Assembly: GCA_944385395.1 (NCBI GenBank)
Contig: CALWXA010000100.1
Location: 1 to 64,000 of the forward strand
DNA length: 64,000 nucleotides
Source of the DNA: an uncultured Oscillospiraceae bacterium
GTDB taxonomy: Bacteria; Bacillota; Clostridia; Oscillospirales; Oscillospiraceae
Direction of reading: 5' to 3'
Shown: in pieces, positions 42,346 through 50,103 of the stretch
How positions within the stretch are numbered: position 1 is the first letter of the stretch
Layout: every line of letters begins with the position of its first letter
Notes under the pieces: model-generated
What the model saw: the letters and a program-made list of their open reading frames with translations, nothing else
Told to the model about the DNA's origin: nothing
The model's database searches: none
Position numbers and translations under genes: made by a program

Positions 42346-44283
42346 ATGGATCAATACATTGGAAAAATGTTGGATAACCGATATGAGATTCTGGAGTTGA
42401 TCGGCAGCGGCGGCATGGCCAATGTCTATAAGGCCAAATGCCATCGGCTCAACCGTCTGGTGGCTGTGAAGATTCTCAAAAGCGATCTGGCGGACAGTCC
42501 GGATTTCCGGCGTCGGTTCCGGGATGAATCCAAGGCGGTAGCCCAGCTGTCCCATGCCAACGTGGTATCGGTGTACGATGTGTCCCGCAGCAACGACGTG
42601 GAATACATCGTTATGGAGCTCATTGACGGGATTACCCTCAAGCAGTATATGGAGCGCCGGGGCCGGATGGACTGGCGGGAGGCACTGCATTTCATCATCC
42701 AGATCATGCGGGGTCTTAGCCATGCCCACAGCCGGGGCATCATCCACCGGGACATCAAGCCCCAGAACATCATGGTGCTGCGGGACGGCAGTGTGAAGGT
42801 GGCAGATTTCGGCATCGCCTGCCTGGCAGACGCCGGACAGACCCTGACCCAGGAGGCTCTGGGCTCGGTGCACTATATCTCTCCTGAGCAGGCCCGGGGC
42901 GACCGGATGGACGCCCGGTCGGATATCTATTCCGCCGGAGTGGTGCTCTATGAGATGCTTACCGGCCGCCTGCCCTTTGAGGGTGACAGCGCTGTTTCCG
43001 TGGCTATCCAGCACCTGAGCGCTGTGCCGGTGCCGCCCTGTGAGATCAACCCGGATATCCCGGTGTCGCTGGAACTCATCTGCATGAAGGCCATGAGCCC
43101 GGATCTGGAGAAACGTTACGACTCGGCTGACGCCATGCTGGAGGACCTGGAGCGGTTCCGTAAAGACCCTGCGGTGGATATGGAGCATATCCGGGTCAGC
43201 CTGGCACAGCGGGTGGATGAAGAACCCACCCAGCCCATTGCCACCGCTGCTGTGTCGGAGGCGGCCAGAGCCGTGCGGCATCAGCAGCATCAGAGCCAGC
43301 GTGCGGAAGAAGACCGGCGCCGGAAGAAGATGATCGGTATTATTGGGGGAGCCGCACTGGCGGTTTTGCTGCTGATCGTGGTGATCATCAAGGTTGTGTC
43401 CGGGTTTGGCGGAAGCAAGACTCCGGACTCCTATGTGGTGCCCAATCTGTTGGGCAAGACGGTGGAAGAGGCCCAGCAGATGCCGGAAATCAAGGATATT
43501 TTCCAGATCGAAGTGGTGGGCAGCAAGGAAAGCGATGAATATGAACCGGGTCAGATTATTCAGCAGACGCCTGCTGCCGGTACCAGCAGAAAGACCAATC
43601 TGGTGATTACCGTTTACATCTGTGCTCAGGGCGAAACGGTAGCCATGCCGACACTCATGGGTACGGACTATCAGATCGCCAAGGTGCAGCTGACCAATAT
43701 GGGTATGGACCTGGTGTTTGAAAAGTCGGAAGAGTACTCCGATGAGTACCCTGAGGGACAGGTGATCTCCACCACTCCGGCTGCCGGTGAAGAGCTGAAG
43801 AAAGGCAATACCGTGCTGCTGGTGGTGAGCAAAGGACCGGAGCCTAAGCCTGTTACGCTGCCGTCTTTCCTGTCCATGAACATCGAAGACGCTGCCCTGC
43901 GGGCCGAAGGCCTTGGCCTGAAGGTAGAGCCACATCGCTATGAGTACAGCGATAAACCTGCCGGTACGGTGATCGGCCAGTCCATTGCCCCATCCACCAC
44001 GGTGGAGCACGGTACATCCATTACCTTCACTGTAAGCAAGGGCAAGGACAGCTCCCAGCCGGAGATGACGGAATACCGCTACCAGTCCACGGTACCGGAT
44101 AAATACTCCGGTGTGGTTCAGGTGGAATTCAGGGTAAACAACACCATCGTAGGAAGTATTTCGGTGGACACCAGCAAGGATCGGAGCTTCAGTTATACGC
44201 TGACGGGTGAAAAGGGAACCACAGCTGTGTTGGTGGTCTACTTCAACGGCAAGCAGGAAGCGTCGCAGGTGATCACGTTTTGA
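42346..44283 (+). CDS. prkC: PASTA-domain Ser/Thr protein kinase (PrkC/PknB)
   Basis: A 645-residue transmembrane kinase. The cytoplasmic kinase domain covers about 10-275, with GSGGMANVYKA near residues 22-32, catalytic HRD near 133-135 and DFG near 153-155. A membrane helix lies near 330-350. Three PASTA repeats follow (about 360-430, 430-500 and 500-572) and bind cell-wall fragments. A further extracellular domain occupies about 575-645. Basic residues precede the membrane helix. In B. subtilis PrkC signals spore germination in response to muropeptides, which is plausible here given the sporulation genes. Confidence 0.96.
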   Translation: MDQYIGKMLDNRYEILELIGSGGMANVYKAKCHRLNRLVAVKILKSDLADSPDFRRRFRDESKAVAQLSHANVVSVYDVSRSNDVEYIVMELIDGITLKQYMERRGRMDWREALHFIIQIMRGLSHAHSRGIIHRDIKPQNIMVLRDGSVKVADFGIACLADAGQTLTQEALGSVHYISPEQARGDRMDARSDIYSAGVVLYEMLTGRLPFEGDSAVSVAIQHLSAVPVPPCEINPDIPVSLELICMKAMSPDLEKRYDSADAMLEDLERFRKDPAVDMEHIRVSLAQRVDEEPTQPIATAAVSEAARAVRHQQHQSQRAEEDRRRKKMIGIIGGAALAVLLLIVVIIKVVSGFGGSKTPDSYVVPNLLGKTVEEAQQMPEIKDIFQIEVVGSKESDEYEPGQIIQQTPAAGTSRKTNLVITVYICAQGETVAMPTLMGTDYQIAKVQLTNMGMDLVFEKSEEYSDEYPEGQVISTTPAAGEELKKGNTVLLVVSKGPEPKPVTLPSFLSMNIEDAALRAEGLGLKVEPHRYEYSDKPAGTVIGQSIAPSTTVEHGTSITFTVSKGKDSSQPEMTEYRYQSTVPDKYSGVVQVEFRVNNTIVGSISVDTSKDRSFSYTLTGEKGTTAVLVVYFNGKQEASQVITF

Positions 44284-45161
44284 GCAGGGGAAGGATCGAA
44301 AAAGCCCTCAGCGGGTTTTACTATGTCAATACCGGCCATGAGGTGCTGCAATGCCGTGCCCGGGGCAAGTTCCGCCGGGAAGGCCTTTCTCCGCTGGTAG
44401 GCGATTGGGTGGAAGTCCGGGAGCTGGGCGGCGGCGAGGGTTTTGTAGAGTCGGTAGAGCCCCGGCGTAATGTGTTTTCACGTCCCGCCGCAGCCAATAT
44501 CGACCAGCTGGTGATCATTGCCTCCGGCGCCATCCCGGTGACGGATCCCTACCTCATCGACCGCATTGCATCCATTGCCGTGCTGAAAGGCTGCCAGGTG
44601 CTGGTGTGCCTGAATAAATGCGATCTGGATGCGGCGGAGGAACTGTATGCCATTTACCAGGCCTCTGCCATCCCGGTGCTGCGGGTCAGTGCGGAAACCG
44701 GTGAGGGCCTGGAGCAGCTGCGCCAGCAGATCAATGGCAAGTTGAATGCCTTTACAGGAAACTCGGGCGTAGGAAAATCCAGCATCCTCAATGCGCTGCA
44801 TCCGGGCTTTGCCCAGCCGGTAGGAGAGGTGAGCCAGGCCCTGGGACGGGGCCGGCATACCACCCGGCACGTAGAGCTGTTCCCCCTGGGAGCGGATACC
44901 TACATCATTGACACACCGGGCTTTTCCTCCTTTGACGCCGGAGACCTGGAGCTGGAATTGAAGGAGCATCTGCCCGAAACCTTTCCCGAGTTTGGCCCAT
45001 ATCTGGACGATTGCCGTTTTGTAGGATGCAGTCATACCAAGGAAAAGGGCTGCGCCGTTCTGCAGGCGGTACGGGAAGGGAAGATCCCGGCATCCCGGCA
45101 TAAAAGTTATGTCCGGCTGTGGCAGGAGCTGCAGACGGTGAAGGCCTGGGACAGAAAATAA
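44280..45161 (+). CDS. rsgA: Ribosome small subunit-dependent GTPase A
   Basis: A 293-residue circularly permuted GTPase that aids late 30S maturation. An N-terminal OB fold (about 1-65) precedes the GTPase domain, with NKCDLD near residues 109-114 (G4) and GNSGVGKSS near 160-168 (G1). A C-terminal zinc-binding segment has CRFVGCSHTKEKGC near 245-258. The TTG start overlaps the prkC stop by 4 bases. rpe and thiN, the next genes in B. subtilis, are missing; a terminator follows immediately. Confidence 0.94.
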   Translation: MSRGRIEKALSGFYYVNTGHEVLQCRARGKFRREGLSPLVGDWVEVRELGGGEGFVESVEPRRNVFSRPAAANIDQLVIIASGAIPVTDPYLIDRIASIAVLKGCQVLVCLNKCDLDAAEELYAIYQASAIPVLRVSAETGEGLEQLRQQINGKLNAFTGNSGVGKSSILNALHPGFAQPVGEVSQALGRGRHTTRHVELFPLGADTYIIDTPGFSSFDAGDLELELKEHLPETFPEFGPYLDDCRFVGCSHTKEKGCAVLQAVREGKIPASRHKSYVRLWQELQTVKAWDRK

Positions 45162-45164
45162 GAC

Positions 45165-45197
45165 AAGCAGGAGTGCGGATGCACTCCTGCTTTTTTT
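45165..45197 (+). terminator. Intrinsic terminator after rsgA
   Basis: A 12-bp stem (45165-45176 with 45181-45192) has a GGAT loop and a seven-base T-run. It ends the yicC-rsgA block before the spoVM-sipL region. Confidence 0.92.
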
Positions 45198-45227
45198 GCA
45201 CATATACTAAACCAGAGGTGGTCTTAC

Positions 45228-45380
45228 ATGCGAAGAAACTCTTGCGGTACGGCCATCGGCATCTGTGCGCTGGCACTGGGACTGGGGATCCTGATCGCCG
45301 CTGTATTTCCGGTGGGGGCGCTGATGCTGCTGGTGGCGATCTTATTAGTGGCAAGCGGCATTATGTGTTTGAAGCATTAA
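45228..45380 (+). CDS. Small hydrophobic protein before spoVM
   Basis: A 50-residue, very hydrophobic peptide beginning MRRNSCG and ending CLKH. It has one long or two short membrane spans (about residues 9-26 and 28-46). AGAGGTGG lies about 8 bases before the ATG. It ends 12 bases before spoVM, whose GGAGGTG starts right after its stop, so the two are probably co-transcribed. No family was recognised. The length, the codon pattern matching its neighbours and the ribosome-binding site support a real gene. Confidence 0.6.
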   Translation: MRRNSCGTAIGICALALGLGILIAAVFPVGALMLLVAILLVASGIMCLKH

Positions 45381-45392
45381 GGAGGTGCGACA

Positions 45393-45467
45393 ATGAAGAT
45401 CGTGGTTTGGAAGGCTCCCCGGATGCTGCGTGGGATATTGGCCTGCCTGTTCGGAATCAAAGAATAA
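45393..45467 (+). CDS. spoVM: Stage V sporulation protein SpoVM
   Basis: A 24-residue amphipathic helix peptide that marks the convex forespore membrane and recruits SpoIVA to start coat assembly. It begins MKIVVWKAP, placing proline at position 9, the residue needed for curvature sensing in B. subtilis. It ends FGIKE, like other clostridial SpoVM peptides. A GGAGGTG lies 5 bases before the ATG. Synteny supports the call: in B. subtilis spoVM also follows the prpC-prkC-rsgA group. It is easily missed because of its size. sipL, encoding another SpoIVA partner, follows. Confidence 0.85.
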   Translation: MKIVVWKAPRMLRGILACLFGIKE

Positions 45468-45490
45468 TACCGGAATGCCTCTCATACATT
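45462..45490 (+). promoter_or_regulatory. Predicted SigE-dependent promoter of sipL
   Basis: GAATAAT (45462-45468), a 14-base spacer and CATACATT (45483-45490). The B. subtilis SigE consensus is about KMATATT-N14/15-CATACAMT. The -35 misses one base, and the -10 matches CATACANT fully. It overlaps the end of spoVM. RNA would start near 45497, about 38 bases before sipL. Confidence 0.72.
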
Positions 45491-45534
45491 GGTGACAGTA
45501 CAGGGCGTACAAGTGAATGAGAGGAAGAGTGAAC

Positions 45535-47040
45535 ATGGAGCTTGGTTTGAAATGGAAGGAATTCAGCTGCTGTGAAGCAGCGGGTCATGTAGCAGTCAGC
45601 CATGAAGAGACCATGGAAACGGCGATTCCGGAGTATTGCCCGGATGTTGCACGGATCGTGGATACTGTTGGACAGCTGAAAGTCAGGGAGAAGAAACTCT
45701 CCAACGGACGATTGACCATCACGGGTGCGGTCAGTGTTACCGTGCTCTATACCTCGGAGGAGAGTGCAGGGCTGCGCAGCCTGACATTGACGGTTCCCTA
45801 TACCTGTACGGTGGATGACCAACGCCTGGCCTCCTGCCGCAGCGTCTGCGTCTGCGGCCGCCTTCCCCTGGTGGAGGCACGGTCTGTGACGGCCAGAAAG
45901 CTGTACATCCGGGTCATGATGGAATTTGAGACGGAGGGCATTGCCTGCCCGCAAAAGAGCATCTGCCAGGACACCCAGGAGGAACCGGCTTTGCATCTGC
46001 GCAGACGGGAGCAGGAAGTACAGGTGCTGACAGACGTATGGGAGCGGGAATGTAATTTCAATCAGGAGTGTACGCCCACCTCACAGCAGGGGATTCCGGA
46101 GGATCTGCTGCTGGATCGGATCTGCCTGCGGATCATCTCCTGTCAGCGTATGGGCACCAAGCTCATCATCAAGGGTGAGGCGTATGTGTCCTTCCTGTAC
46201 CGTACGGACGGCCAGGGGCTTTGTACATACGATGCGGTACTGCCGTTTTCCTTCGTCCTGGACGGCGGTGAGCTGCCGGAGGATGGGATCTACCAGGCTC
46301 AGGCCTGGCCCATCGACAGCGATGTGCGGATCCTGCGCACCGATGAGGGCTGCAGCTTCGGCGTATCCATGCGCATCGGGATCTTGATAAAAGTCTATCA
46401 GCAGCTGCATCTTTCCTATATCGAGGACCTGTACAGCACCTGCCAGGATGCCCAGGTGGCCAGACGCCCGGTCTCCTTTGCCCAGAGCCATCCGGCCCGG
46501 CACATTCAGAGTGAGGCGTCCCAGACCCTGGAATTCGGCCAGGGACAGCAGCCCTTTGTCTGCCTGACAGGGCTGGAATGCGGAGCCGTTTCCCCCACAG
46601 TAGAGGGAAATCAAAGCGTGCTGCGTACCAACGTGCGGCTGAAAGTGCTGTATCTGGATGAGACCGGTTCGCCGGTGAGTACCGAGCGGGTGCTGGAAGT
46701 ATCCGTACCCACAGAGGATCTGCCCAAGACGGTGCGGGCTATGTGCGCTCCGGCGGCTGTGCAGCTGTCCGGCGGCAGCTGTCAGATCAAGGTGCCGGTG
46801 GATTTTTTCCTGGAACAGGAGGAGCCGTGCCGGATCGACACGATTGAATCGGTAGAACTGCAGGAGTGCGGCAAAGAAGAAACGCCCTCCCTGGTTCTGC
46901 GCAGAACCAGAGAAGGCGAAGAGCTGTGGGATATTGCCAAGCAGTACCGGACGGATCCGGAGCTGATCCGCAGCACCAATCAGCTGGGGGAAGGGGAGAC
47001 GCTTCCCGGTGGTATCCTGCTGATCCCCAAGGTGCGGTAA
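45535..47040 (+). CDS. sipL: SipL-like spore coat morphogenesis protein (DUF3794 and LysM)
   Basis: A 501-residue protein with repeated SPOCS/DUF3794 domains (about residues 25-150, 165-290 and 330-440) and a C-terminal LysM domain (about 450-498; ELWDIAKQYRTDPELI). This is the layout of SipL, the clostridial protein that binds SpoIVA and is essential for coat attachment in C. difficile. I chose the ATG at 45535 because GAGGAAG lies 8-9 bases ahead; an upstream ATG (45517) would add six residues. A near-consensus SigE promoter precedes it. No terminator is visible before the convergent gene 7 bases away. Confidence 0.88.
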   Translation: MELGLKWKEFSCCEAAGHVAVSHEETMETAIPEYCPDVARIVDTVGQLKVREKKLSNGRLTITGAVSVTVLYTSEESAGLRSLTLTVPYTCTVDDQRLASCRSVCVCGRLPLVEARSVTARKLYIRVMMEFETEGIACPQKSICQDTQEEPALHLRRREQEVQVLTDVWERECNFNQECTPTSQQGIPEDLLLDRICLRIISCQRMGTKLIIKGEAYVSFLYRTDGQGLCTYDAVLPFSFVLDGGELPEDGIYQAQAWPIDSDVRILRTDEGCSFGVSMRIGILIKVYQQLHLSYIEDLYSTCQDAQVARRPVSFAQSHPARHIQSEASQTLEFGQGQQPFVCLTGLECGAVSPTVEGNQSVLRTNVRLKVLYLDETGSPVSTERVLEVSVPTEDLPKTVRAMCAPAAVQLSGGSCQIKVPVDFFLEQEEPCRIDTIESVELQECGKEETPSLVLRRTREGEELWDIAKQYRTDPELIRSTNQLGEGETLPGGILLIPKVR

Positions 47041-47047
47041 CAGGAGC

Positions 47048-47869
47048 TTATTGACTTCTCCGATCCCGATACAGTCGAACAGAAGCAACAAGCACCGTGG
47101 GCAGTAAAGCAAGACTCAGCAGCGATAGGGCAGAAAAGATCCAGAAAAGTGCGGTAGGCTCCAGCCGTTCCCAGGGAATGGGCAGCGGCAGGTGCAGCAG
47201 GATCAGTATCAACCATCCCATGGCCAACAGCAGGCGGTTGCGTCTGGTGTTGGCCATGGGTTTTTGGCTGTAGCACCGAACAGTTGCAAAAAGCAGAAGG
47301 GCCAGCGCCAGAAGATTGAGGAGGAACAGAATGACCTGTGTACGCTGCTGTGTGTTGGTGTACAGCAGCAAAAGGGATGCTGAGCCTATAATGCGCTGCA
47401 TAAAGAACCGTACCAGCAGAAATAGGGACCAGCCGCACCAGAGTCCCGGATGGAACCGCACCAGCAGGCAGATGAGCCCGCACAGCAGAAAGGGCAGGGC
47501 TACGATGAGCCCCGTCACAAGCCCACCCATCAGCGTCAGCACCATCCAGACCAGCCCGGCAAAGAACAGAAGTAAGGTACCTGCCAGCTGCCGCCCGGTG
47601 ATGCGTGGCGCTTCCGAAGCAGCGGATGTCTCTTTTTCCGGGTCAGACGGTGCTGCCTGCGTCTCGGCAGCCGATGTGCCCTGCACCAGCTGGTCCAGGG
47701 AAACCCCAAAGATCTGACTGAGCCGGATGAGCTTGTCCAGATCCGGTACGGCGCTGCCGGTCTCCCATTTGGAGACGGACTGCCGGGAAACGCACAACGC
47801 ATCGGCCAGTTCACTTTGGGACAGATGCTGCTGGGTGCGCAGGCGGTAAATGCTTTGCCCGAGATTCAT
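47048..47869 (-). CDS. XRE-family regulator with a membrane C-terminal half
   Basis: A 273-residue protein with an N-terminal helix-turn-helix (residues 5-60; LSQSELADALCVSRQSVSKW near 16-35). A short linker and several membrane helices follow (about 100-260). Such proteins usually regulate nearby genes in response to a membrane signal, but none of the neighbours is an obvious target. GGGAG precedes the ATG at 47869; the open frame extends upstream without a start signal. It is convergent with sipL and has its own promoter. Confidence 0.8.
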   Translation of the reverse strand: MNLGQSIYRLRTQQHLSQSELADALCVSRQSVSKWETGSAVPDLDKLIRLSQIFGVSLDQLVQGTSAAETQAAPSDPEKETSAASEAPRITGRQLAGTLLLFFAGLVWMVLTLMGGLVTGLIVALPFLLCGLICLLVRFHPGLWCGWSLFLLVRFFMQRIIGSASLLLLYTNTQQRTQVILFLLNLLALALLLFATVRCYSQKPMANTRRNRLLLAMGWLILILLHLPLPIPWERLEPTALFWIFSALSLLSLALLPTVLVASVRLYRDRRSQ

Positions 47870-47903
47870 AGGCTGTTGTGCTCCCTTCGAGATTGGTACT
47901 GCC

Positions 47904-47932
47904 AGTATACGCAATGGGGCGGAAATTGTCTA
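47904..47932 (-). promoter_or_regulatory. SigA-type promoter for the XRE regulator
   Basis: On the minus strand, TAGACA (47927-47932), a 17-base spacer and TATACT (47904-47909). It lies about 35 bases before the start codon. Confidence 0.7.
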
Positions 47933-47986
47933 CCAAGGCGGCTTGGAAATGCGGCAACTGCCGGTTGCACCTGTCGTATGCAGTAG

Positions 47987-48020
47987 AAAAGCGTGCATTC
48001 CTACAGGAATGCACGCTTTT
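47987..48020 (-). terminator. Intrinsic terminator after the MATE gene
   Basis: A 15-bp perfect stem (47987-48001 with 48006-48020) has a 4-base loop and ends in TTTT on the minus strand. It closes the MATE transcription unit. Confidence 0.8.
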
Positions 48021-48031
48021 GCGTCTTTGAT

Positions 48032-49438
48032 TCAGCTGCGCCGGGCGGCGGCCAGATGTTCGTCCACCAGACAGCATTTGGCCAGATCCACACGCCGGTA
48101 GTACAGCAGCGTCAGCACACTGCATACCAGCCAACCGGCGGGATATCCCATGGCGATGGGCAGCATGGTGTTGGAGATGTAGTTGGCCATCACATAGAGG
48201 TAGCACTGACGGAACAGTACGAAGGAAAACAGCATCAGGATCATGGGCACACGGCTGTTGCCGGCACCCCGGAGCGCAGCGGAGTAAACCTGATTGATGC
48301 AGCAGAGGATGTAGAAGGGGGAGAGGCACCGCAGGAACAAAGACCCTGCCTGCACCACTTCCGGCTTGCTGTTGAAGAACGCCACCAGATAGGGCGCAGC
48401 GGGGATCAGAGCCAGCATCATGACGGCAGTGATGATAATGGCGGCCAGACAGGCAGTACGTGCGCCCTTCTTTGCACGATCTACCTGCCCAATGCCCAGA
48501 TTCTGGCCCACAAAGGTGGTGGCGGCCAGAGCCAGGGACTGCATCGGCAGCAGCATCAGCTGATCCATCTTGGTGTAGGCAGTCCAGCCGGACATGCAGT
48601 CCGGACCGAAATGGTTGATGTAGGATTGCACGAATACGTTGGAAAAGGCCGTTACAGCCATCTGCAGCGCCGCAGGGATGCCTACGCAGATGATCTTCCA
48701 GAGGATGGAGGGATGGATCTTCAGCTGCCGCAGATGCAGCTGTACCCACTCTTTCTCCCTGGCCAGTACCAGCAGAACCAGTGCGGCAGAGATGGCCTGG
48801 GCGATGATGGTGGCATAGGCCACGCCCTCCACACCCATATGGAAGACCAGCACGAATACCAGATCCAATACGATGTTGATGACGGCGGATACCACCAGGA
48901 AATAGAAGGGGCGCCGGGAATCACCCACAGCCCGCAGGATGCCGGAACCCATGTTGTAGATCATCAGGCCCAGCATGCCGGCAAAATAGATGGTCAGGTA
49001 TGATTGGGATTCCGGGAATACTTCCTGAGGCGTTTTCATCAGACGCAGCATCATGGGGGTGGTAACAATGCCCAGGATGGTCAGAGCGATGCCAAGGAGG
49101 AAGGTCATCACCAGGGAGGTGTGCACCGCCTGCTGCACCTTATCCCTGCGCCGGGCACCGTAGTACTGACTGACGACTACGCCGGCGCCGCTGGCAAGGC
49201 CTGTAAAAAATCCAATGAGGGTATTGATGATGGGCCCAACGGTACCTACCGCAGAAAAGGCCTCATTGCTGACATAATTGCCCACCACCCAGGTATCCAC
49301 GGTGTTGTAGAGCTGCTGGAAAATATTTCCCATCAGCAGGGGAAGGGCAAAGGCGATGAGGTGGTGCACCACGCTGCCCTGGGTCATATCCACAGCATGC
49401 GCCTTGTCAGAAGCATGCTGCCGCTTAAGAATGTTCAT
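48032..49438 (-). CDS. MATE family efflux transporter
   Basis: A 468-residue transporter with twelve predicted membrane helices in two homologous halves. The N-terminal half carries ALPLLMGNIFQQLYNTVDTW near residues 31-50, the usual first MATE helix. The second half has a repeat of the same pattern, near PAALQMAVTAFSNVFVQS. Members export cationic drugs or metabolites using a Na+ or H+ gradient; the substrate is unknown. I chose the ATG at 49438, although its ribosome-binding site (GAAGG) is only fair. It has its own promoter and terminator. Confidence 0.9.
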   Translation of the reverse strand: MNILKRQHASDKAHAVDMTQGSVVHHLIAFALPLLMGNIFQQLYNTVDTWVVGNYVSNEAFSAVGTVGPIINTLIGFFTGLASGAGVVVSQYYGARRRDKVQQAVHTSLVMTFLLGIALTILGIVTTPMMLRLMKTPQEVFPESQSYLTIYFAGMLGLMIYNMGSGILRAVGDSRRPFYFLVVSAVINIVLDLVFVLVFHMGVEGVAYATIIAQAISAALVLLVLAREKEWVQLHLRQLKIHPSILWKIICVGIPAALQMAVTAFSNVFVQSYINHFGPDCMSGWTAYTKMDQLMLLPMQSLALAATTFVGQNLGIGQVDRAKKGARTACLAAIIITAVMMLALIPAAPYLVAFFNSKPEVVQAGSLFLRCLSPFYILCCINQVYSAALRGAGNSRVPMILMLFSFVLFRQCYLYVMANYISNTMLPIAMGYPAGWLVCSVLTLLYYRRVDLAKCCLVDEHLAAARRS

Positions 49439-49548
49439 AGAAACTCGCCTTCTCTCTCTTGACTTCCCGATGGTTGTTTTCTTCGCTCCATGGGAAAAAC
49501 GACTCAAAATCCTGTACGGCTTACGTTCTTTACATATTTTTTACTTTT

Positions 49549-49577
49549 ATTATAGAACTGCCGGAAACAAATTGCAA
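49549..49577 (-). promoter_or_regulatory. SigA promoter for the MATE gene
   Basis: On the minus strand, TTGCAA (49572-49577), a 17-base spacer and a perfect TATAAT (49549-49554). The predicted leader is about 100 bases, longer than most in this window. Confidence 0.8.
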
Positions 49578-49624
49578 TAGAGGCTGGGAGACGGGAAAAC
49601 GCGGATTTCCTACAGGAAAAATTG

Positions 49625-49655
49625 AAAAGCGCACACCGGAAAGGTGTGCGCTTTT
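49625..49655 (-). terminator. Intrinsic terminator after the thioesterase gene
   Basis: A 13-bp perfect stem (49625-49637 with 49643-49655) has a 5-base loop. On the minus strand it runs into TTTTCAATTTTT. It ends the guaB-thioesterase unit. Confidence 0.88.
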
Positions 49656-49659
49656 TCTC

Positions 49660-50100
49660 TTACAGAGGCATCCAACTGCCGCTGGCGGTAGCCAGCAGCT
49701 TGCCGGTGCCGGCCTGACGCAGCTCCGCCCGCTGCCGGATCAGGCTGCGGCCTGCCTTGACGATATACACCGTCAGCTCCAGTTCCATGCCGTATTCCAC
49801 ACCACGGAGGAAGGACACCGTCATATCCACGGTAGTGGCTTCATTTTCTCCTGCGGTGAAATTGGCTACCACGCCAAAAGCGGTGTCAAACATCCCGGCG
49901 ATGGCACCGCCGTGGATACCGCCCTTTTCGTTGATCTGCCAGGATTGGGTAGGGAAGGCATAGGTGACGGACTGGGCTTCGTAGTCACAGCCCACCAAGT
50001 GGGCCTGCATCTTCTCGTCAAAGCCGCCGTCCCCCAGCTGCAGATAGTGGCGGGATTTTTCCTCCACCAGCCGCTCCCAGGCTTCTTTCCCCATACCCAT
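49660..50100 (-). CDS. PaaI family hotdog-fold thioesterase
   Basis: A 146-residue thioesterase-superfamily protein. The hotdog motif GGIHGGAIAGMFDTAFG lies near residues 60-76, and a central helix and strands follow. Substrates are typically acyl-CoA or aryl-CoA esters, but the partner here is unknown. It starts 3 bases after the guaB stop with GGAGG 8 bases ahead, so it is co-transcribed with guaB without an obvious metabolic link. Confidence 0.85.
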   Translation of the reverse strand: MGMGKEAWERLVEEKSRHYLQLGDGGFDEKMQAHLVGCDYEAQSVTYAFPTQSWQINEKGGIHGGAIAGMFDTAFGVVANFTAGENEATTVDMTVSFLRGVEYGMELELTVYIVKAGRSLIRQRAELRQAGTGKLLATASGSWMPL

Positions 50101-50103
50101 GGA

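Noticed and set aside
45201..45209. CATATACTA as a SigE or SigK promoter for the 50-residue protein and spoVM
   Set aside because: It matches a mother-cell -10 loosely, but the -35 region falls in the rsgA terminator and has no SigE-type element. SigK would need only AC, which is too weak to call.
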